The position numbers and the translations under genes are program-made. From positions 4,351,167-4,415,166 of the forward strand of contig NW_017189517.1 in the NCBI RefSeq assembly GCF_001704415.2: a DNA stretch of 64,000 nucleotides, read 5' to 3'. The notes below the pieces were generated by a model. It was not told the DNA's origin. It searched no databases and saw only the letters and a list, made by a program, of their open reading frames with translations. This document shows, piece after piece, positions 23,461 through 35,558 of the stretch; within the stretch, counting starts at the first letter, position 1; every line of letters starts with the position of its first letter. The DNA comes from Capra hircus. Lineage: Eukaryota > Chordata > Mammalia > Artiodactyla > Bovidae.

Positions 23461-24551
23461 ATAATTTGGGGATTCTGTGTTGTTTTACTTATTATAATTT
23501 TATTGTATGTTTTCTATATGGTAGGCCCATTCTTTCCTGTTTAAATTTGATTTTTATAATCCTTTCACTATTCTCATGCAATAATATTACTAATAAATGT
23601 TAGAATTTTTGCTCATGGAGTTATTTTACTTTAGTTCTTCTATTTTAACTCCAAAAGACAATCAGCTTTTGATGCTTATTGAGCCTAAACTTGGTATTTT
23701 TCTAATTTTTAATTGAAAATTAAAAAAAAAAATCTTACTCCAGAAAGTTTTTCTAGAATATTTCCCATTTTAGTTTACTCCATTCTATTTCTTTGTTGAT
23801 ATATGCTTTCACTTATCCATACATTATACAAAGTATGAATTGTTAACCTCCTCCCTATTGTTTAGATTTATTGTGGAAATTTATTTTTCTTATATATTCA
23901 TTTATTCAGTAAATATATATTGATTCATTACATTGTGACAGGCACTGTTCAAGGTGCAGGGATAGAGTGATGTGTGAGAGAGGAAGGGTTGTCTTATAGA
24001 TTTTTCTTTTATCAGTTTTGTTGCTTCCATGGGACTTACTAGAGGTAAAAGTGTGAGCTCAATCAACGACTTTTAACCATAAGTCATTCTCTTTTACTCT
24101 TTACTGATGTATTGGAACTGGATCAAGACAGGGAATCCAGTACTACTATAAGAGTCAGAACAAGTATAATGATACTATAATTAGACTCAGAGCAAGTCAG
24201 ATGGATATGTGAAACTATAATGATACCACAATTCTCTGATACTTTTGGGGATTGTGACATTTTCCTTCCTTTGTTTAACTCAATCTTACAGAAGCATTAA
24301 ATCCAGAGGTATATAAAATATGCAAATATCTTGCATAGTAAAATATCGAAATGTTTTCCATGATTCAAAAAATCAAGATAATAAAAGGCTAGGCAAACAT
24401 GCTATTTTTATCATAAGAAGGTAAATATGATTTGATAGATGTGAAAATTGTTTGATATAACTTGTGGTAGGAGTAAAAAAATTTTCTGAAAGAGTTTGGA
24501 AATATCCATTCATATATAGAATTCTACAAATATGAGAGGGAACCTTGGTGG
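23461..24551. other. Mostly unassigned AT-rich stretch
   Basis: At 23890-23985 the plus strand ('attcatttattcagtaaa', 'aggcactgttcaaggtg') is the antisense of an L2 3' end, a plausible short L2 (-). The rest shows nothing recognisable. Confidence 0.5.
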
Positions 24552-24775
24552 GGATATTTTCTTTTTTAAAAATTTTAAGTGGAGGCTAATTACTTTACAC
24601 TATTGTAGTGGTTTTGACCATACATTGACATGAATCAGCCATGGGTATACATGTGTTCCCCATCATGAACACCTTCCCACTTCCCTTTCCATCTCATCTC
24701 TCAGGGTAATCCCAGTATACCAGCCCTGAGCACCCTGTCCATCGAACCTGGACTGGCGATCTGTCTCACATATGA

Positions 24776-25868
24776 ACATCTATTTCTGCTTTATTGACTA
24801 TGCAAAAGCCTTTGAATGTGTGGATCACAATAAACTGGAAAATTCTGAAAGAGATGGGAACACCAGACCACCTGACCTGTCTCTTGAGAAACCTGTATGC
24901 AGGTCAGGAAGCAACAGTTAGAACTGGACATGGAACACCAGACTGGTTCCAAATAGGAAATGGAGAATGTTAAAGCTGTATATTGTCACCCTGCTTATTT
25001 AACTTCTATGAAGAGTACATCATGAAAGGGCTGGAAGAAGCACAAGCTGAAATCAAGATTTCCGGGAGAAATATCAATAACCTCAAATATGCAGATGACA
25101 CCACCCTTATGGAAGAAAGTGAAGAGGAACTAAAAAGCTTCTTGATGAAAGTGAAAAAGGAGAGTGAAAAAGTTGGCTTAAAACTCAGCATTCAGAAAAC
25201 TAAGATCATGATGTCCAGTCCCATTAGTTCATGGCAAATAGATGGGGAAACAGTGGAAACAGTGTCAGACTTGATTTTTCTGGGCTCCCAAATCACTGCA
25301 ATTGGTGATTATAGCCATGAAATTAAAAGATGCTTACTCCTTGGAAGGAAAGTTATGACCAACCAAGACAGTTATATTGAAAAGTAGACACATTACTTTG
25401 TCAACAAAAGTCCATCTAGTAAAGCCTATGGTTTTTCCAGTGGTCATGTACGGATGTGAGAGTTGGACTATAAAGAAAACTGAGCACTGAAGAATTGATG
25501 CTTTTGAACTGTGGTGTTGGAGAAGACTCTTGAGGGTCCGTTGGACTGCAAGGAAATCCAACCAGTCCATCATAAAGGAGATCAGTCCTGGGCGTTCATT
25601 GGAAGGACTGATGTTGAAACTGAAACTCCAATACCTTGGCCATCTGATGCAAAGAGCTGACCCATTTGAAAAAACACTGATGCTGGGAAAGATTGAGGGC
25701 AGGAGGAGAAGGGGATGACAGAGGATGAGGAGGTTGGATGGCATCACCGACTCAACGGACATGGGTTTGGGTGAACTCCGGGAGATGGTGATGGACAGGG
25801 AGGCCTGGCGGGCTGCGATTCATGGGGTTGCAAAGAGTCGGACATGACTGAGTGACTGAATTGAACTG
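24776..25868 (+). mobile_element. BovB 3' fragment inserted in the L1 3' UTR
   Basis: It begins within the RT domain ('aacatctatttctgctttat', encoding the start of the catalytic DYAKAF motif) and ends 'gactgaattgaactga'. An open stretch at 24983-25387 includes KYADDTTLMEESEEELKSFL, so the YADD codons are intact. It is oriented opposite to its L1 host. The right L1 junction lacks a few bases of L1 text, suggesting a small target deletion. It is the + arm of the inverted pair with 26011-26962. Confidence 0.95.
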
Positions 25869-25984
25869 ATGATGCTATTCTCTCAAATTATCCCACCCTC
25901 ACCTTCTTCCACAGAGTCCAAAAGACTGTTGTATACATCTTTGTCTCTTTCGCTGTCTCACATATAGGGTTATCATTACCATCT

Positions 25985-28900
25985 TTCAAAATTCCATATA
26001 CATACATTGAATTCAGTTCATTTCAGTCACTCAGTCCTGTCCGACTTTTTGTGACCCCATGAATTGCAGCACACCAGGCCTCCCTGTCCATCACCAACTC
26101 CCGGAGTTCACTCAAACCCATGTCCATCGAGTCAGTGATGCCATCCAGCCATCTCATCCTCTGTCGTCCACTTCTCCTACTGCCCCCAATCTCTCCCAGC
26201 ATCAGGGTATTTTCAAATCAGTCAGCTCTTCATATCAAGTGGCTGAAGTATTGGAGCTTCAGCTTCAACATCAGTCCTTCCAATGAACACCCAGGACTGA
26301 TATCATTTAGGAAGGATTGGTTGGACGTCTTTGCAGTCCAAGGGACTCTCAAGAGTCTTCTCCAACACCACAGTTCAAAAGCATCAATTCTTCAGCACTC
26401 AGCTTTCTTCACAGTCCAACTCTCACATCCATACACGACCACTGGAAAAACCATAGCCTTGACTAGATGGACCTTTGTTGGCAAAGTAATGTCTCTGCTT
26501 TTGAATATGCTATCTAGGTTGGTCATAACTTTCCTTCCAAGGAGTAAGCGTCTTTTAATTTCATAGCTGCAATCACCATCTGCAGTGATTTTGGAGAACC
26601 CCCAAGAAAACAAAGTCTGACACTGTTTCCAGTGTTTCCCCATGAAGTGATGGGACCAGATGCCATGATCTTAATTTTCTGAATGTTGAGCTTTCAGCTA
26701 ACTTTTTCACTCTCCTCTTTCACTTTCAGCAAGAGGCTCTTTAGGTCCTCTTCACTTTCTGCCACATGGGTGGTGTCATCTGCATATCTGAAGTTAGTGA
26801 TATTTCTCCTGGCAATCTTGATTCCAACTTGTGCTTCTTCCAGCCCAGCATTTCTCATGATGTGCACTGCATATAAGTTAAATAAGCAGGGTGACAATAT
26901 ACAGTCTTGACGTACTCCTTTTCCTATTTGGAACCAGTCTGGTGTTCCATGTCAAATTCTAACTGTATTAGAGTTTTATTTTCTGACTTACTTCACTCTG
27001 TGTAATAGGATCCAGTTTCATCCACCTCATTAGAACTGATTCAAATGTATTCTTTTTAATGGCTGAGTAATATTCCATTGTGTATATAACCACTACTTTC
27101 TTTTCCATTCATCTGCTGATGGACATCTAGGTTGCTTCCATGTCCTAGCTATTATAAACAGTGGTGTGATGCATATTGAGATGCACATATCTCTTTCAGT
27201 TCTGGTTTCCTCAGTGTGCATGCCCAGCAGTGGGATTGCTCAGTCATGGAATTTCTGTTTACAATTTTTTAAGGAATCTCCATACTGTTCTCCATAGTGG
27301 CTGTACTTGTTTGCATTCCCACCAACAGTGTAAAAGGGTCCCCTTTTCTCCACACCCTCTCAGGCATTTATAGATTGTAGACTTTTGGACAGCAGCCATT
27401 CTGACCGGCATGAGATGGTACCTCATTGTATTTTTGATTTGCATTTCTCTGATAATGAGTGATGTTGAGCATCTTTTCATGTGTTTGTTAGCCATCTGTA
27501 TGTCTTCTTTGGAGAAATGTCTGTTTAGTTCTTTGGCCCATATTTTGATTGGGTCATTTATTTTTCTGGAATTGAGCTGCAGGAGTTGCTTATATATTTG
27601 TGAGATTAATTCTTTGTCAGTTGTTTCATTTGCTATCATTTTCTCCCATTCTGAAGGCTGCCTCTTCACCTTGTTTATAGTTTCCTTTGTTGTGCAAAAG
27701 CTTTTAAGTTTAATTAGGTCCCATTTGATTATTTTGCTTTTATTTCCATTACTCTGGGAGGTGGGTCACAGAGGATCCTGCTGTGATTTATGTTAGAGAG
27801 TGTTCTGCCTATGTTTTCTTCTAGGAGTTTTATAATTTCTGGTCTTACATTTATATCTTTAATCCATTTTGAGTTTATTTTTGTGTATGGTGTTAGAAAG
27901 TGTTCTAGTTTCATTCTTTTACAAGTGGTTGACCAGTTTTCCCCAGCACCACTTGTTAAAGAGATTGTCTTTTCTTCATTATATATTCTTGCCCCCTTTT
28001 TCAAAGATAAGGTGTCCATAGGTGTGTGGACTTATTTCGGGGCTTTCTATTTTGTTCCATTGATCTATATTTCTGTCTTTCTGTCAGTACGATACTTTCT
28101 TGATGACTGTAACTTTGTAGTATAGCCTGAAGTCAGGCAGCTTGATTCCTCCAATTCCATTCTTCTTTCTCAAGATTGCCTTGCCTATTTGAGGTTTTTT
28201 GTATTTCCATACAAATTATGAAATTCTTCATTCTAGTTCTTTGAAACGTACCATTGGTAGCTTGATAGGGATTGCTGAATCTATAGATTGCTTTGGGTAG
28301 TATATTCATTTTCAATATATTGATTCTTCTAATCCATGAACATGGTATATTTCTCCATCTAGTAGTGTGCTCTTTGATTTCTTTCATCAGTGCTTTATAG
28401 TTTTCTATATATAGGTCCTTTGCTTCTCTGGTAGATATATTCCTAAGTATTTTATTCTTTTTGTTGCAATGGTGAATGGAATTGTTTCCCTAATTTCTCT
28501 CTCTGTTTTCTCATTGTTAGTGTATAGGAATGAAAGATATTTCTCTGTGTTAATTTTATATCCTGCACCTTTACTATATTCGTTGATTAGGTCTAGTAAT
28601 TTTCTGGTGGGTTCTTTAGGGCCTTCTATGTAGAGGATCTTGTCATCTGCAAACAGTGAGAATTTTACTTCTTTTCCAATCTGAATTCCTTTTATTTCTT
28701 TTTCTGCTCTGATTTATCTGGCCAGAACTTCCATAACTATGTTGAACTGTGGTGGTGAGAGTGGGCACCCTTGTCTTGTTCCTGACTTTAGGGAAAATGC
28801 TTTCTATTTTTCACCATTGAGGATAATATTTGCTGTGGGTTTGTCATGTATAGCTTTTATTATGTTGAGGTATGTTCCTTCTATGCCTGCTTTCTGAAGG

Positions 28901-30744
28901 GTTTTTTAAAAATCATAAATGGATGTTGAATTTTGTCAAAGACTTTCTCTGCATCTGTTGAGATAATCATATGGTTTTATCTTTCATTTTGTTAATGTGG
29001 TGTATTACGTTGATTGATTTGTGGATATTGAAGAATCCTTGCATTCCTGATATAAAGCCCACTTGGTCATTAGGTATGATCTTTTCAATGTGTTGTTAGA
29101 TTCTGTTTGCTAGAATTTTGTTAAGGATTTTTACATCTATGTTCATCAGTGATATTGGCCTGTAGCTTTATTTTTTTGTGTCATTTTTGTCTGGCTTTGG
29201 TATTAGTGTATTGGTGGTCTCATAGAATGAATTTGGAAGTTTACCTTCCTCTGCAATTTTCTGGAAGAGTTTGCATAGGATAGGTGTTAGCTCTTCACTA
29301 AATTTTTGGTTGAATTCAGTTGTGAGGCTGTCTGGTCCTGGGCTTTTGTTTGTTGGAAAATTTCTGATTACAGTTTCAATTTCTGTGCTTGTGGTGGGTC
29401 TGTTAAGACTTTCTATTTCTTCCTGGTTCAGTTTTGGTAAGTTATACTTTTCTAGGAATTTGTCCATTTCTTCCAAGTTGTCCATTTTATTTTCATATAG
29501 TTGCTCATAGCAGTCTCTTATGATCCTTTGTATTTCTGTGTTTGTGTGTTGTGATATCTCCATTTTCATTTCTAATTATGTTGATTTGATTATTCTCCCA
29601 TTTTTTCTTGATGAGTCTGGCTAATGGTTTGTTAAATATTTTAATTTTATTTATCTTCTCAAAGAACCAGCTTTTGGCTTTGTTGATTTTTGCTATGGTC
29701 TCTTTTGCTTCTTTTGCATTTATTTTTGCCCTAATTTTTATGATTTCTTTCCTTCTACTAATCCTGGTGTTCATTTCTTCCCTTTCTAGTTGCTTTAGGT
29801 ATAGAGCTAGTTTATTTATTTGACTTTTTTCTTGTTTCTTGATGTAAGCCAGTATTCTATGAATCTTCCCCTTAGCACTGCTTTTACAGTGTCCCATAGG
29901 TTTTGGGTTGTTGTGTTTTCATTTTCATTCATTTCTATGCATTTTTTTTTGTTTCTTCTGTGATTTGTTATTCAGCAGCGTGTTGTTTAGCCTACATATG
30001 TTGAACTTTTTAATAGTTTGTTTTTTTTTTTCCTCTTGTAGTTAGCATCTAATCTTACTGCATTGTGATCAGAAAAGATGTTTGGAGTGATTTCATTTTT
30101 TTGAATTTACCAAGGCTAGTTTTATGGCCCAGGATCTGATCTATCCTGGAGAAGGTTCCGTGTGCACTTGATAAAAAGTGAAATTCACTCTTTTAGGGTG
30201 AAATGTTCTATAGATATCAATTAGGTCTAACTGATCCATTTTATCATATAAAGTTTGTGTTTACTTGCTAATTTTCTGTTTAGTTGATCTATCCATAGGT
30301 ATGAGTGGGGTATTAAAGTCTCCTATTATTATTGTGTCATTGGAAATTTCTGCTTTCATATTTATTAGCATTTGCCTTATATATTGTGGTGCTCCTATAT
30401 TGGGTTCATATATATTATAACTGTTATATCTTCTTCTTGGATTAATCCTTTGATCATTACGTAGTGTCTGTCTTTGTCTCTTTTCACAGTGTTTATTTTT
30501 AAGTCTACTTTATCTGATATGAGCTACTCCTGCTTTCTTTTGGTCTCTGTTCATGCGAAATATCTTTTTCCAGCCCTTCACTTTCAGTCTGTATGTGTCC
30601 CTTGTTTAGAGGTGGGTCTCTTGTAGACAACATATATAGGGGTCTTGTTTTTGTGTTTATTCAGCCAGTCTTTGTCTTTTGGTTGGGGCATTCAACCCAT
30701 TTACAGTTAGGGTAATTATAAATAAATATGATCTTGTTGCCATT
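25985..30744 (-). pseudogene. L1-BT ORF2 (endonuclease-RT), degenerate
   Basis: The family protein (about 1,270 residues) has an AP-endonuclease domain, a reverse transcriptase and a cysteine-containing C-terminus, and drives target-primed reverse transcription. The likely start is the ATG at 30742-30744, followed by the N-terminal ITLTVNGLNAP-like segment. The RT motif FADD is intact at 28642-28653, and the PGPDSLTTEFNQKF-type RT N-terminal motif lies near 29325. The C-terminal part at 27259-27669 retains KRQPSEWEKMIANE and a GCGEKGTLLHCWWEC cysteine motif. Open pieces are short (29505-29897, 29168-29569, 28133-28387, 27729-28019, 27259-27669), with many stops and shifts between them. BovB at 26011-26962 splits the final codons, and the normal stop codon near 25990 has changed. 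Confidence 0.92.
26011..26962 (-). mobile_element. BovB 3' fragment inserted near the L1 ORF2 stop
   Basis: Reverse-complement BovB from its tail ('attcagttcatttcagtcac') to the RT region ('ggaaccagtctggtgttcca'). The minus-strand open piece 26694-26897 includes FRYADDTTHVAESEEDLKSL. The right junction shares 'actgt' with L1, so the exact end is ambiguous by 5 bp. The 144-bp L1 spacer at 25869-26010 separates it from the + BovB copy. Confidence 0.95.
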
Positions 30745-30794
30745 TGCTTTGTTGTTTCAGGTTCAAGTTTATAAACCTTTTCTGTGTTTCCTGT

Positions 30795-31711
30795 CTAGAG
30801 AAGATCCTTTAGCATTTGTTAGGGAGCTGGTTTGGTGGTGCTGAATTCTCTCAGCTTTTGCTCATCCGTAAAGCTTTTGATTTCTCCTTGATATTAGAAT
30901 GAGATCCTTGCTGGGTACAGTAATCTGGGTTGTAGGTTTTTCTCTTTAATCACTTTAACTATGTCCTTCCATTCCCTTCTGGCCTGAAGAGTTTCTATTC
31001 AAAGATCAGCTGTTATCCTTACGGGAATCCCTTTGTGTGTTATTTGTTGTTTTTCCCTTGCTGCTTTAATATTTGTTCTTTGTGTTTGATCTTTGTTAAC
31101 TTGATTAATATGTGTCTTGGGGTGTTTTGCCTTGGGTTTATCCTGTTTGGGACTCTCTAGGTTTCTTGGACTTGGGTGACCATTTCCTTTCCCATTTTAG
31201 GGAAGTTTTCAACTATTATCTCCTCAAGTATTTTCTCATGGTCTTTCTTTTTGTCTTCTTCTGGGACTCCTATGATTTGAAAGTTGGGGCATTTGACATT
31301 GTCCCAGAGGTCTCTGACATTGTCCTCATTTCTTTTATTTTTTTCTCTCTGCTTCATTTATTTCTACCATTCTATCTTCTATCTCTGTTACTCTATCTTC
31401 TGCCTCCATTGTTCTACTGTTTGTTCCCTCCAGAGTGTTTTTGATCTCATTTATTGCATTATTCATTATTGATTGACTCTTTTTTATTTTTTTTAGGTCC
31501 TTGTTAAACGTTTCTTGCATCTTCTCAATCCTTGTCTCCAGGCTATTTATCTGTAACTCCATTTTTTTTTCAAGATGTTGGTTCATTTTTACTATCATTA
31601 TTCTGAATTCTTTTTCAGGTAGACTCCCTGTCTCCTCATTTTTTTTTTTTTTTGGTTTGGTAGGCATTTATCATTTTGCTTTACCTGCTAAGTACTTCTT
31701 TGCCTTTTCAT
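30795..31711 (-). pseudogene. L1-BT ORF1 (RNA-binding protein), degenerate
   Basis: ORF1p forms trimers through a coiled coil and coats L1 RNA. The likely ATG is at 31709-31711 (MKRQRST), but codon 8 is TAG (31688-31690) and the frame shifts before 31667. The next open piece (31335-31667) shows PEKEFRIMIVKMNQHLEKKM and the heptad-like coiled coil LETRIEKMQETFNKDLKKIK. The piece at 31157-31357 carries the RRM-like segment IIGVPEEDKKKDHEKILEEI. The family stop corresponds to TAG at 30795-30797. Not functional. Confidence 0.9.
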
Positions 31712-32246
31712 CTTGTTTAGATTGATGTGTTTGGGGTGGCCTTTCTGTATTCTGACAGCTTGTGGTTCCTCTTTATTGTGGAGGTTTCTCCCTGTGGGTG
31801 GGATTGGCCAAGTGGATTGTCAGATTTTCCTGGTTAGGGAAGCTTGTGTCGGTGTTTTGGTGGGTGGAGCTGGATTCTTCTTTCTGGAGTGCAATGCATT
31901 GTCCAGTAGTGTGTTTTGAGATGTCTATGGGTTTGGTGTGACTTTGGGCAGCCTGTATATTAAAGCTCAGGGCTATGTTCCTGCATTGCTGGAGAATTTC
32001 TATGGTATGTCTTGCTGTGGAACTTGTTGGCTCTTGGGTGGAGCTTGGTTTCAGTGTAGATACGGAGGCTTTTGGATGAGCTCTTGTTGATTAGTGCTCC
32101 CTGGAGTTGGGAGTGTTCAGGTGTTCTCAAATTTTGGACTTAAGCCTCCTGAATCTGGTTTTCAGTCTTATTCTTACAGCAACCTCAAGACTTCTCCATA
32201 TATAGAGCACCAATGATAAAACATCTACATTTATGGAGAAAAGATT

Positions 32247-32704
32247 CTCCACATGAAGGACACCTAGAAAAGTTCACTGAGTTACATGGAGAGGAGAAGG
32301 AGGAGGAGGAAGATAGAGGTGACCAGGAGCAGAAGAGGGGGGGATCAAAAGGGAGAGAGCAATTTAACCAGTAATTAAATCCGTATGTGTGCTCCACAGC
32401 CATGAACACCCATTAAGGTTCACAGATTTACATAGAGAAGAGAAGAGGGAGGAAGGAGATAGAAGTGACTAGGAGGAGAAGTGGGGGGGGGGTGGCGCGT
32501 CAAAAGGAGAGAGACAGATCTAGCCAGTAATCAGTTCCCTAAGTCTTCTCCACAGCCTGGAATACCCAAAGAGCTTCACAAATTTGGGTAGAGAAGTGAA
32601 GGGGGAGGGAGGAGATAGAGGTGATGTAGGGGAGAAAAAGGAGAGTCAAAAGGGGTAGAGGATAATCAAGTCATTAATCACACTCTTAAGTAAGAATTGG
32701 TACT
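32247..32704 (-). repeat. Three ~153-bp tandem units in the L1 5' UTR
   Basis: Units at about 32247-32398, 32399-32552 and 32553-32704. Each has a 'ggttcacagattta'-like start, a purine-rich middle with 'gagatagaggtga', a 'tcaaaaggg' box and a 'ccagtaatca' box, ending near 'tccaca'. Divergence between units is high, so the triplication predates this insertion and is a family trait. Confidence 0.85.
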
Positions 32705-32777
32705 GAAGATTGGATTCTTAAAGATACAAAATTGATGAGAAATACCAAAAAGAAAATATTAAAAATCTAGAGTAGAG

Positions 32778-33753
32778 GTTCAGTTCAGTTCAGTCACTCA
32801 GTCGTGTCCAACTCTTTGTGACCCCATGAGTCGCAGCACACCAGGCCTCCCTGTCCATCACCAACTCTCGGAGTTCACTCAGATTCACGTTCATCGAGTC
32901 CGTGATGCCATCCAGCCATCTCATCCTCTGTCGTCCCCTTCTCCTCCTGCCTCCAATCCCTCCCAGCATCAAAGTCTTTTCCAATGAGTCAACTCTTTGC
33001 ATGAGGTAGCCAAAGTATTGGAGTTTCAGCTTTAGCATCATTCCTTCCAAAGAAATCCCAGAGCTGATCTCCTTCAGAATAGACTGGTTGGATCTCCTTG
33101 CAGTCCAAGGGACTCTCAAGAGTCTTCTCCAACACCACAGTTCAAAAGCATCAATTCTTCAGTGCTCAGCTTTCCTGACAGTCCAACTCTCACATCCATG
33201 CATGACTATTGGAAAAACCATAGCCTTGACTAGATGGACCTTAGTCGGCAAAGTAATGTCTCTGCTTTTGAATATACTATCTAGGTTGCTCATAACTTTT
33301 CTTCCAAGGAGTAAGTGTCTTTTAATTTCATGGCTGCAGTCATCATCTGCAGTGATTTTGGAGCCCACAAATATAAAGTCTGACACTGTTTCCACTCTTT
33401 CCCCATCTATTTCCCATGAAGTGATGGGACCAGATGTCATGATCTTTGTTTTCTGAATGTTGAGCTTCAAGCCAACTTTTTTCACTCTCCTCTTTCACTT
33501 TCATCAAGAGGCTCTTTAGTTCCTCTTCACTTTCTGCCATAAGGGTGGTGTCATCTGCATATCTGAGGTTATTGATATTTCTCCCGGCACTCTTGATTCC
33601 AGCTTGTGCTTCTTCCAGCCCAGCGTTTCTCATGATGTACTCTGCATAGAAGTTAAATAAGCAAGGTGACAATATACAGCCTTGACGTACTCCTTTTCCT
33701 ATTTGGAACCAGTCTGTTGTTCCATGTCCAGTTCTAACTGTTGCTTCCTGACT
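32778..33753 (-). mobile_element. BovB 3' fragment inserted in the L1 5' UTR
   Basis: From the BovB tail ('ttcagttcagttcagtcact') to the RT region ('gttctaactgttgcttcctga'). The minus-strand open pieces 33343-33672 and 33159-33485 read LRYADDTTLMAESEEELKSL and KITADDDCSHEIKRHLLLGR in two frames, so one shift separates them. A third piece (32790-33119) covers the C-terminal region. It is relatively close to the family consensus. Confidence 0.95.
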
Positions 33754-33839
33754 CTCAAAAATACAATATTAAAAAAAATCACAAAAATTATAAAAAAAAT
33801 ATGAAATTTGCTTTAAAATAGGGTCTTTTCTTGCAAGGT

Positions 33840-33986
33840 AATAATCGATTTTATTTATTTATTTATTTATTTTAAGGTTCTTTTTTTTGTAACATGCTTT
33901 ATTTATTTTATTTATTTTTTAAAGTTTACTTTACGATACTGTATTGATTTTGCCATACATTAACATGAATCGCCACGGGTGCACAT
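33840..33986 (-). mobile_element. Minimal L1-BT 3' tail nested in the L1 5' UTR
   Basis: The plus strand 'ttaaagtttactttacgata' and 'gaatcgccacgggtgcaca' are the antisense of the last 75 or so bases of L1-BT, preceded by a (TTTA)n/T-rich block that would be its A-rich tail. The host 5' UTR text resumes at 'taaaatgataatag'. An extremely short insertion of a second L1 into the first. Confidence 0.8.
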
Positions 33987-35558
33987 AAAATGATAATAGT
34001 AAAATATATATCTAGGAATTTCTCTGGAGCTGTTGCGGGCATTGTGGGTTCAGTTCAGTTTCAGATAGTTCCGTGTTCTGGCTTATACTTTTCAAGATCT
34101 ATAGGCCCCTTCCAATGTAGTCAGTAGTAACTACAAGGTTTTAATCTTGTACCTGTCACTAACATAGCGGTTCCCTCTATTTATTTTAGCTTCTTCTATT
34201 TGCTGGTCTCTTCAGTGTCTAATTTCTGCCCTGACAAAAACAAGGTGAAGGTGGTCACTTATTTAAGCTCACTTGTTCAGTCGTACTGAGGGGAGGGAGG
34301 AACACTGCAAACAAATATCTCTGGCATGTGTGGAGAGTGCTCACAGTGTCTCCGTCACACTGGGTTTGCCCCCGCTCACTGCGTGTATGCTTTCCTAGTT
34401 TACACTGTTCAGGCTCCAGGTTTCTCTACAGGGAAACTGTCTAAAGTGGGCCCTGGGTTGTGTGCACTTGCCAGGTTTAAGCCACTCATGTTCAGGTTCT
34501 CGTGTATTCCAAAAAGACACCAACTCATTTGGGCTTGCATTTTGTGCCTTTCCCAGGTCCAAGCAGCTCAGGCAATCAGGTGCTTGGCAAGCGCACACTC
34601 CCTACATGCGGTGCATCTTATCACCTCCTCTGTGCCAGCCTCTTGGTTTCCTGGGTGCACAGTGGCATCAATGTCTCAAGTGTGCTGTGTGTCTCTTCTG
34701 GAGAGCTAATCTCTGGCTGCAACCCTCCCAGAGGATGTCAACCATCCAGGATCCCAGGAAGACTTGGTTAACAACTGTGAGCCTGCCCACAGTTTGGTAG
34801 AAGATGCTGTCTCTGGGGCCAAGATTGCCCCTTTCTGGCCGTGGCTGTTGCTCACCTGCCTCCCTGCCTCCGGCAGGGGATGGGCCAGTCCATTGCTGGC
34901 TAGCTCTCCTCTGGTATTTGCTCATTCCTTTTTTCTGTGAGCAGGCCAGGCAGTGCCTTAGGTTAGGGCTATTTGAGGGAAATTTCTCTCTCTCTCTTTT
35001 TTTCTCTCTCTGGCTATCCCACAGTTTGGGTTGCTATCTCCTGTTATGTCCCTCAGATTGCCCTTAGGGCATTCAGGCCTGGTCCTTACCTTAGGTAATG
35101 CAGCCCACGCCTCCCTGTTCAGCTGCAGCTTGCTGGTGATGGATGTGAGTGTCTGGGCTACTTCTCCACTGGGAATTGCTGTTAGGCAAATAATCTGTGG
35201 GTTTTATTTATTTTTCCTCCCAGTTATGTTGTGCTCTAAGATTCCAAAACTCCCCACAGACCCGCTGGTGAGAGTGTTTCCTGGTGTTTGGATACTTCTC
35301 TTTTCAACTCCCTCCCAGGACGAGTCTTTGTCCCTAACTCTTTTGTCTCTCTTTTTATGTTTTATATTTTGTCCTACCTCTTTTAGAAAAGAATGGGTTG
35401 CCTTTCTGGGTACCTGGTGTCCTCTGCCAATGTTCAGAAGTTGTTTTGTGGAGTTTGCTCAGCATTCAAATGTTCTTTTGAAGAATTTGTGGAGAAGAAT
35501 GGTCTCCCCATCCTATTTCTCTGCCATCTTAGGACTTCCCCACCCCCAGGATAGTTTC

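Larger units (their letters stand above)
24562..35548 (-). mobile_element. Full-length L1-BT LINE, interrupted by four insertions
   Basis: On the minus strand the element starts near 35547 with the L1-BT 5' end ('cctaagatggcagag' near 35534). It runs through the 5' UTR, ORF1, ORF2 and the 3' UTR to an A-rich tail near 24570. An imperfect TSD, GGATATTTTC (24552-24561) and GGATAGTTTC (35549-35558), abuts both ends. After removing BovB at 24776-25868, 26011-26962 and 32778-33753 and an L1 tail near 33840-33986, about 7.8 kb remains, consistent with a complete L1-BT. ORFs are broken, so it is inactive. A short stretch of 3' UTR (about 17 bp) is missing at the first BovB junction. Confidence 0.93.
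31712..35548 (-). promoter_or_regulatory. L1-BT 5' UTR (internal promoter region)
   Basis: The long 5' UTR of the L1 lies between ORF1 and the 5' end. In L1s this region holds the sense RNA polymerase II promoter; that is family knowledge, not shown here. It is GC-richer than its surroundings in 34320-35120, contains the triplicated block at 32247-32704, and is interrupted by BovB (32778-33753) and a tiny L1 tail (near 33840-33986). Open frames in this part (for example 35031-35576 on the plus strand) lack recognisable domains and look fortuitous. Confidence 0.8.

Noticed and set aside
26120..26566. 148-codon plus-strand frame (and similar ones at 7333-7818, 50951-51520 and 53854-54345)
   Set aside because: All are the antisense of the BovB C-terminal region and share the same residues because the same repeat is present. 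They are not genes.
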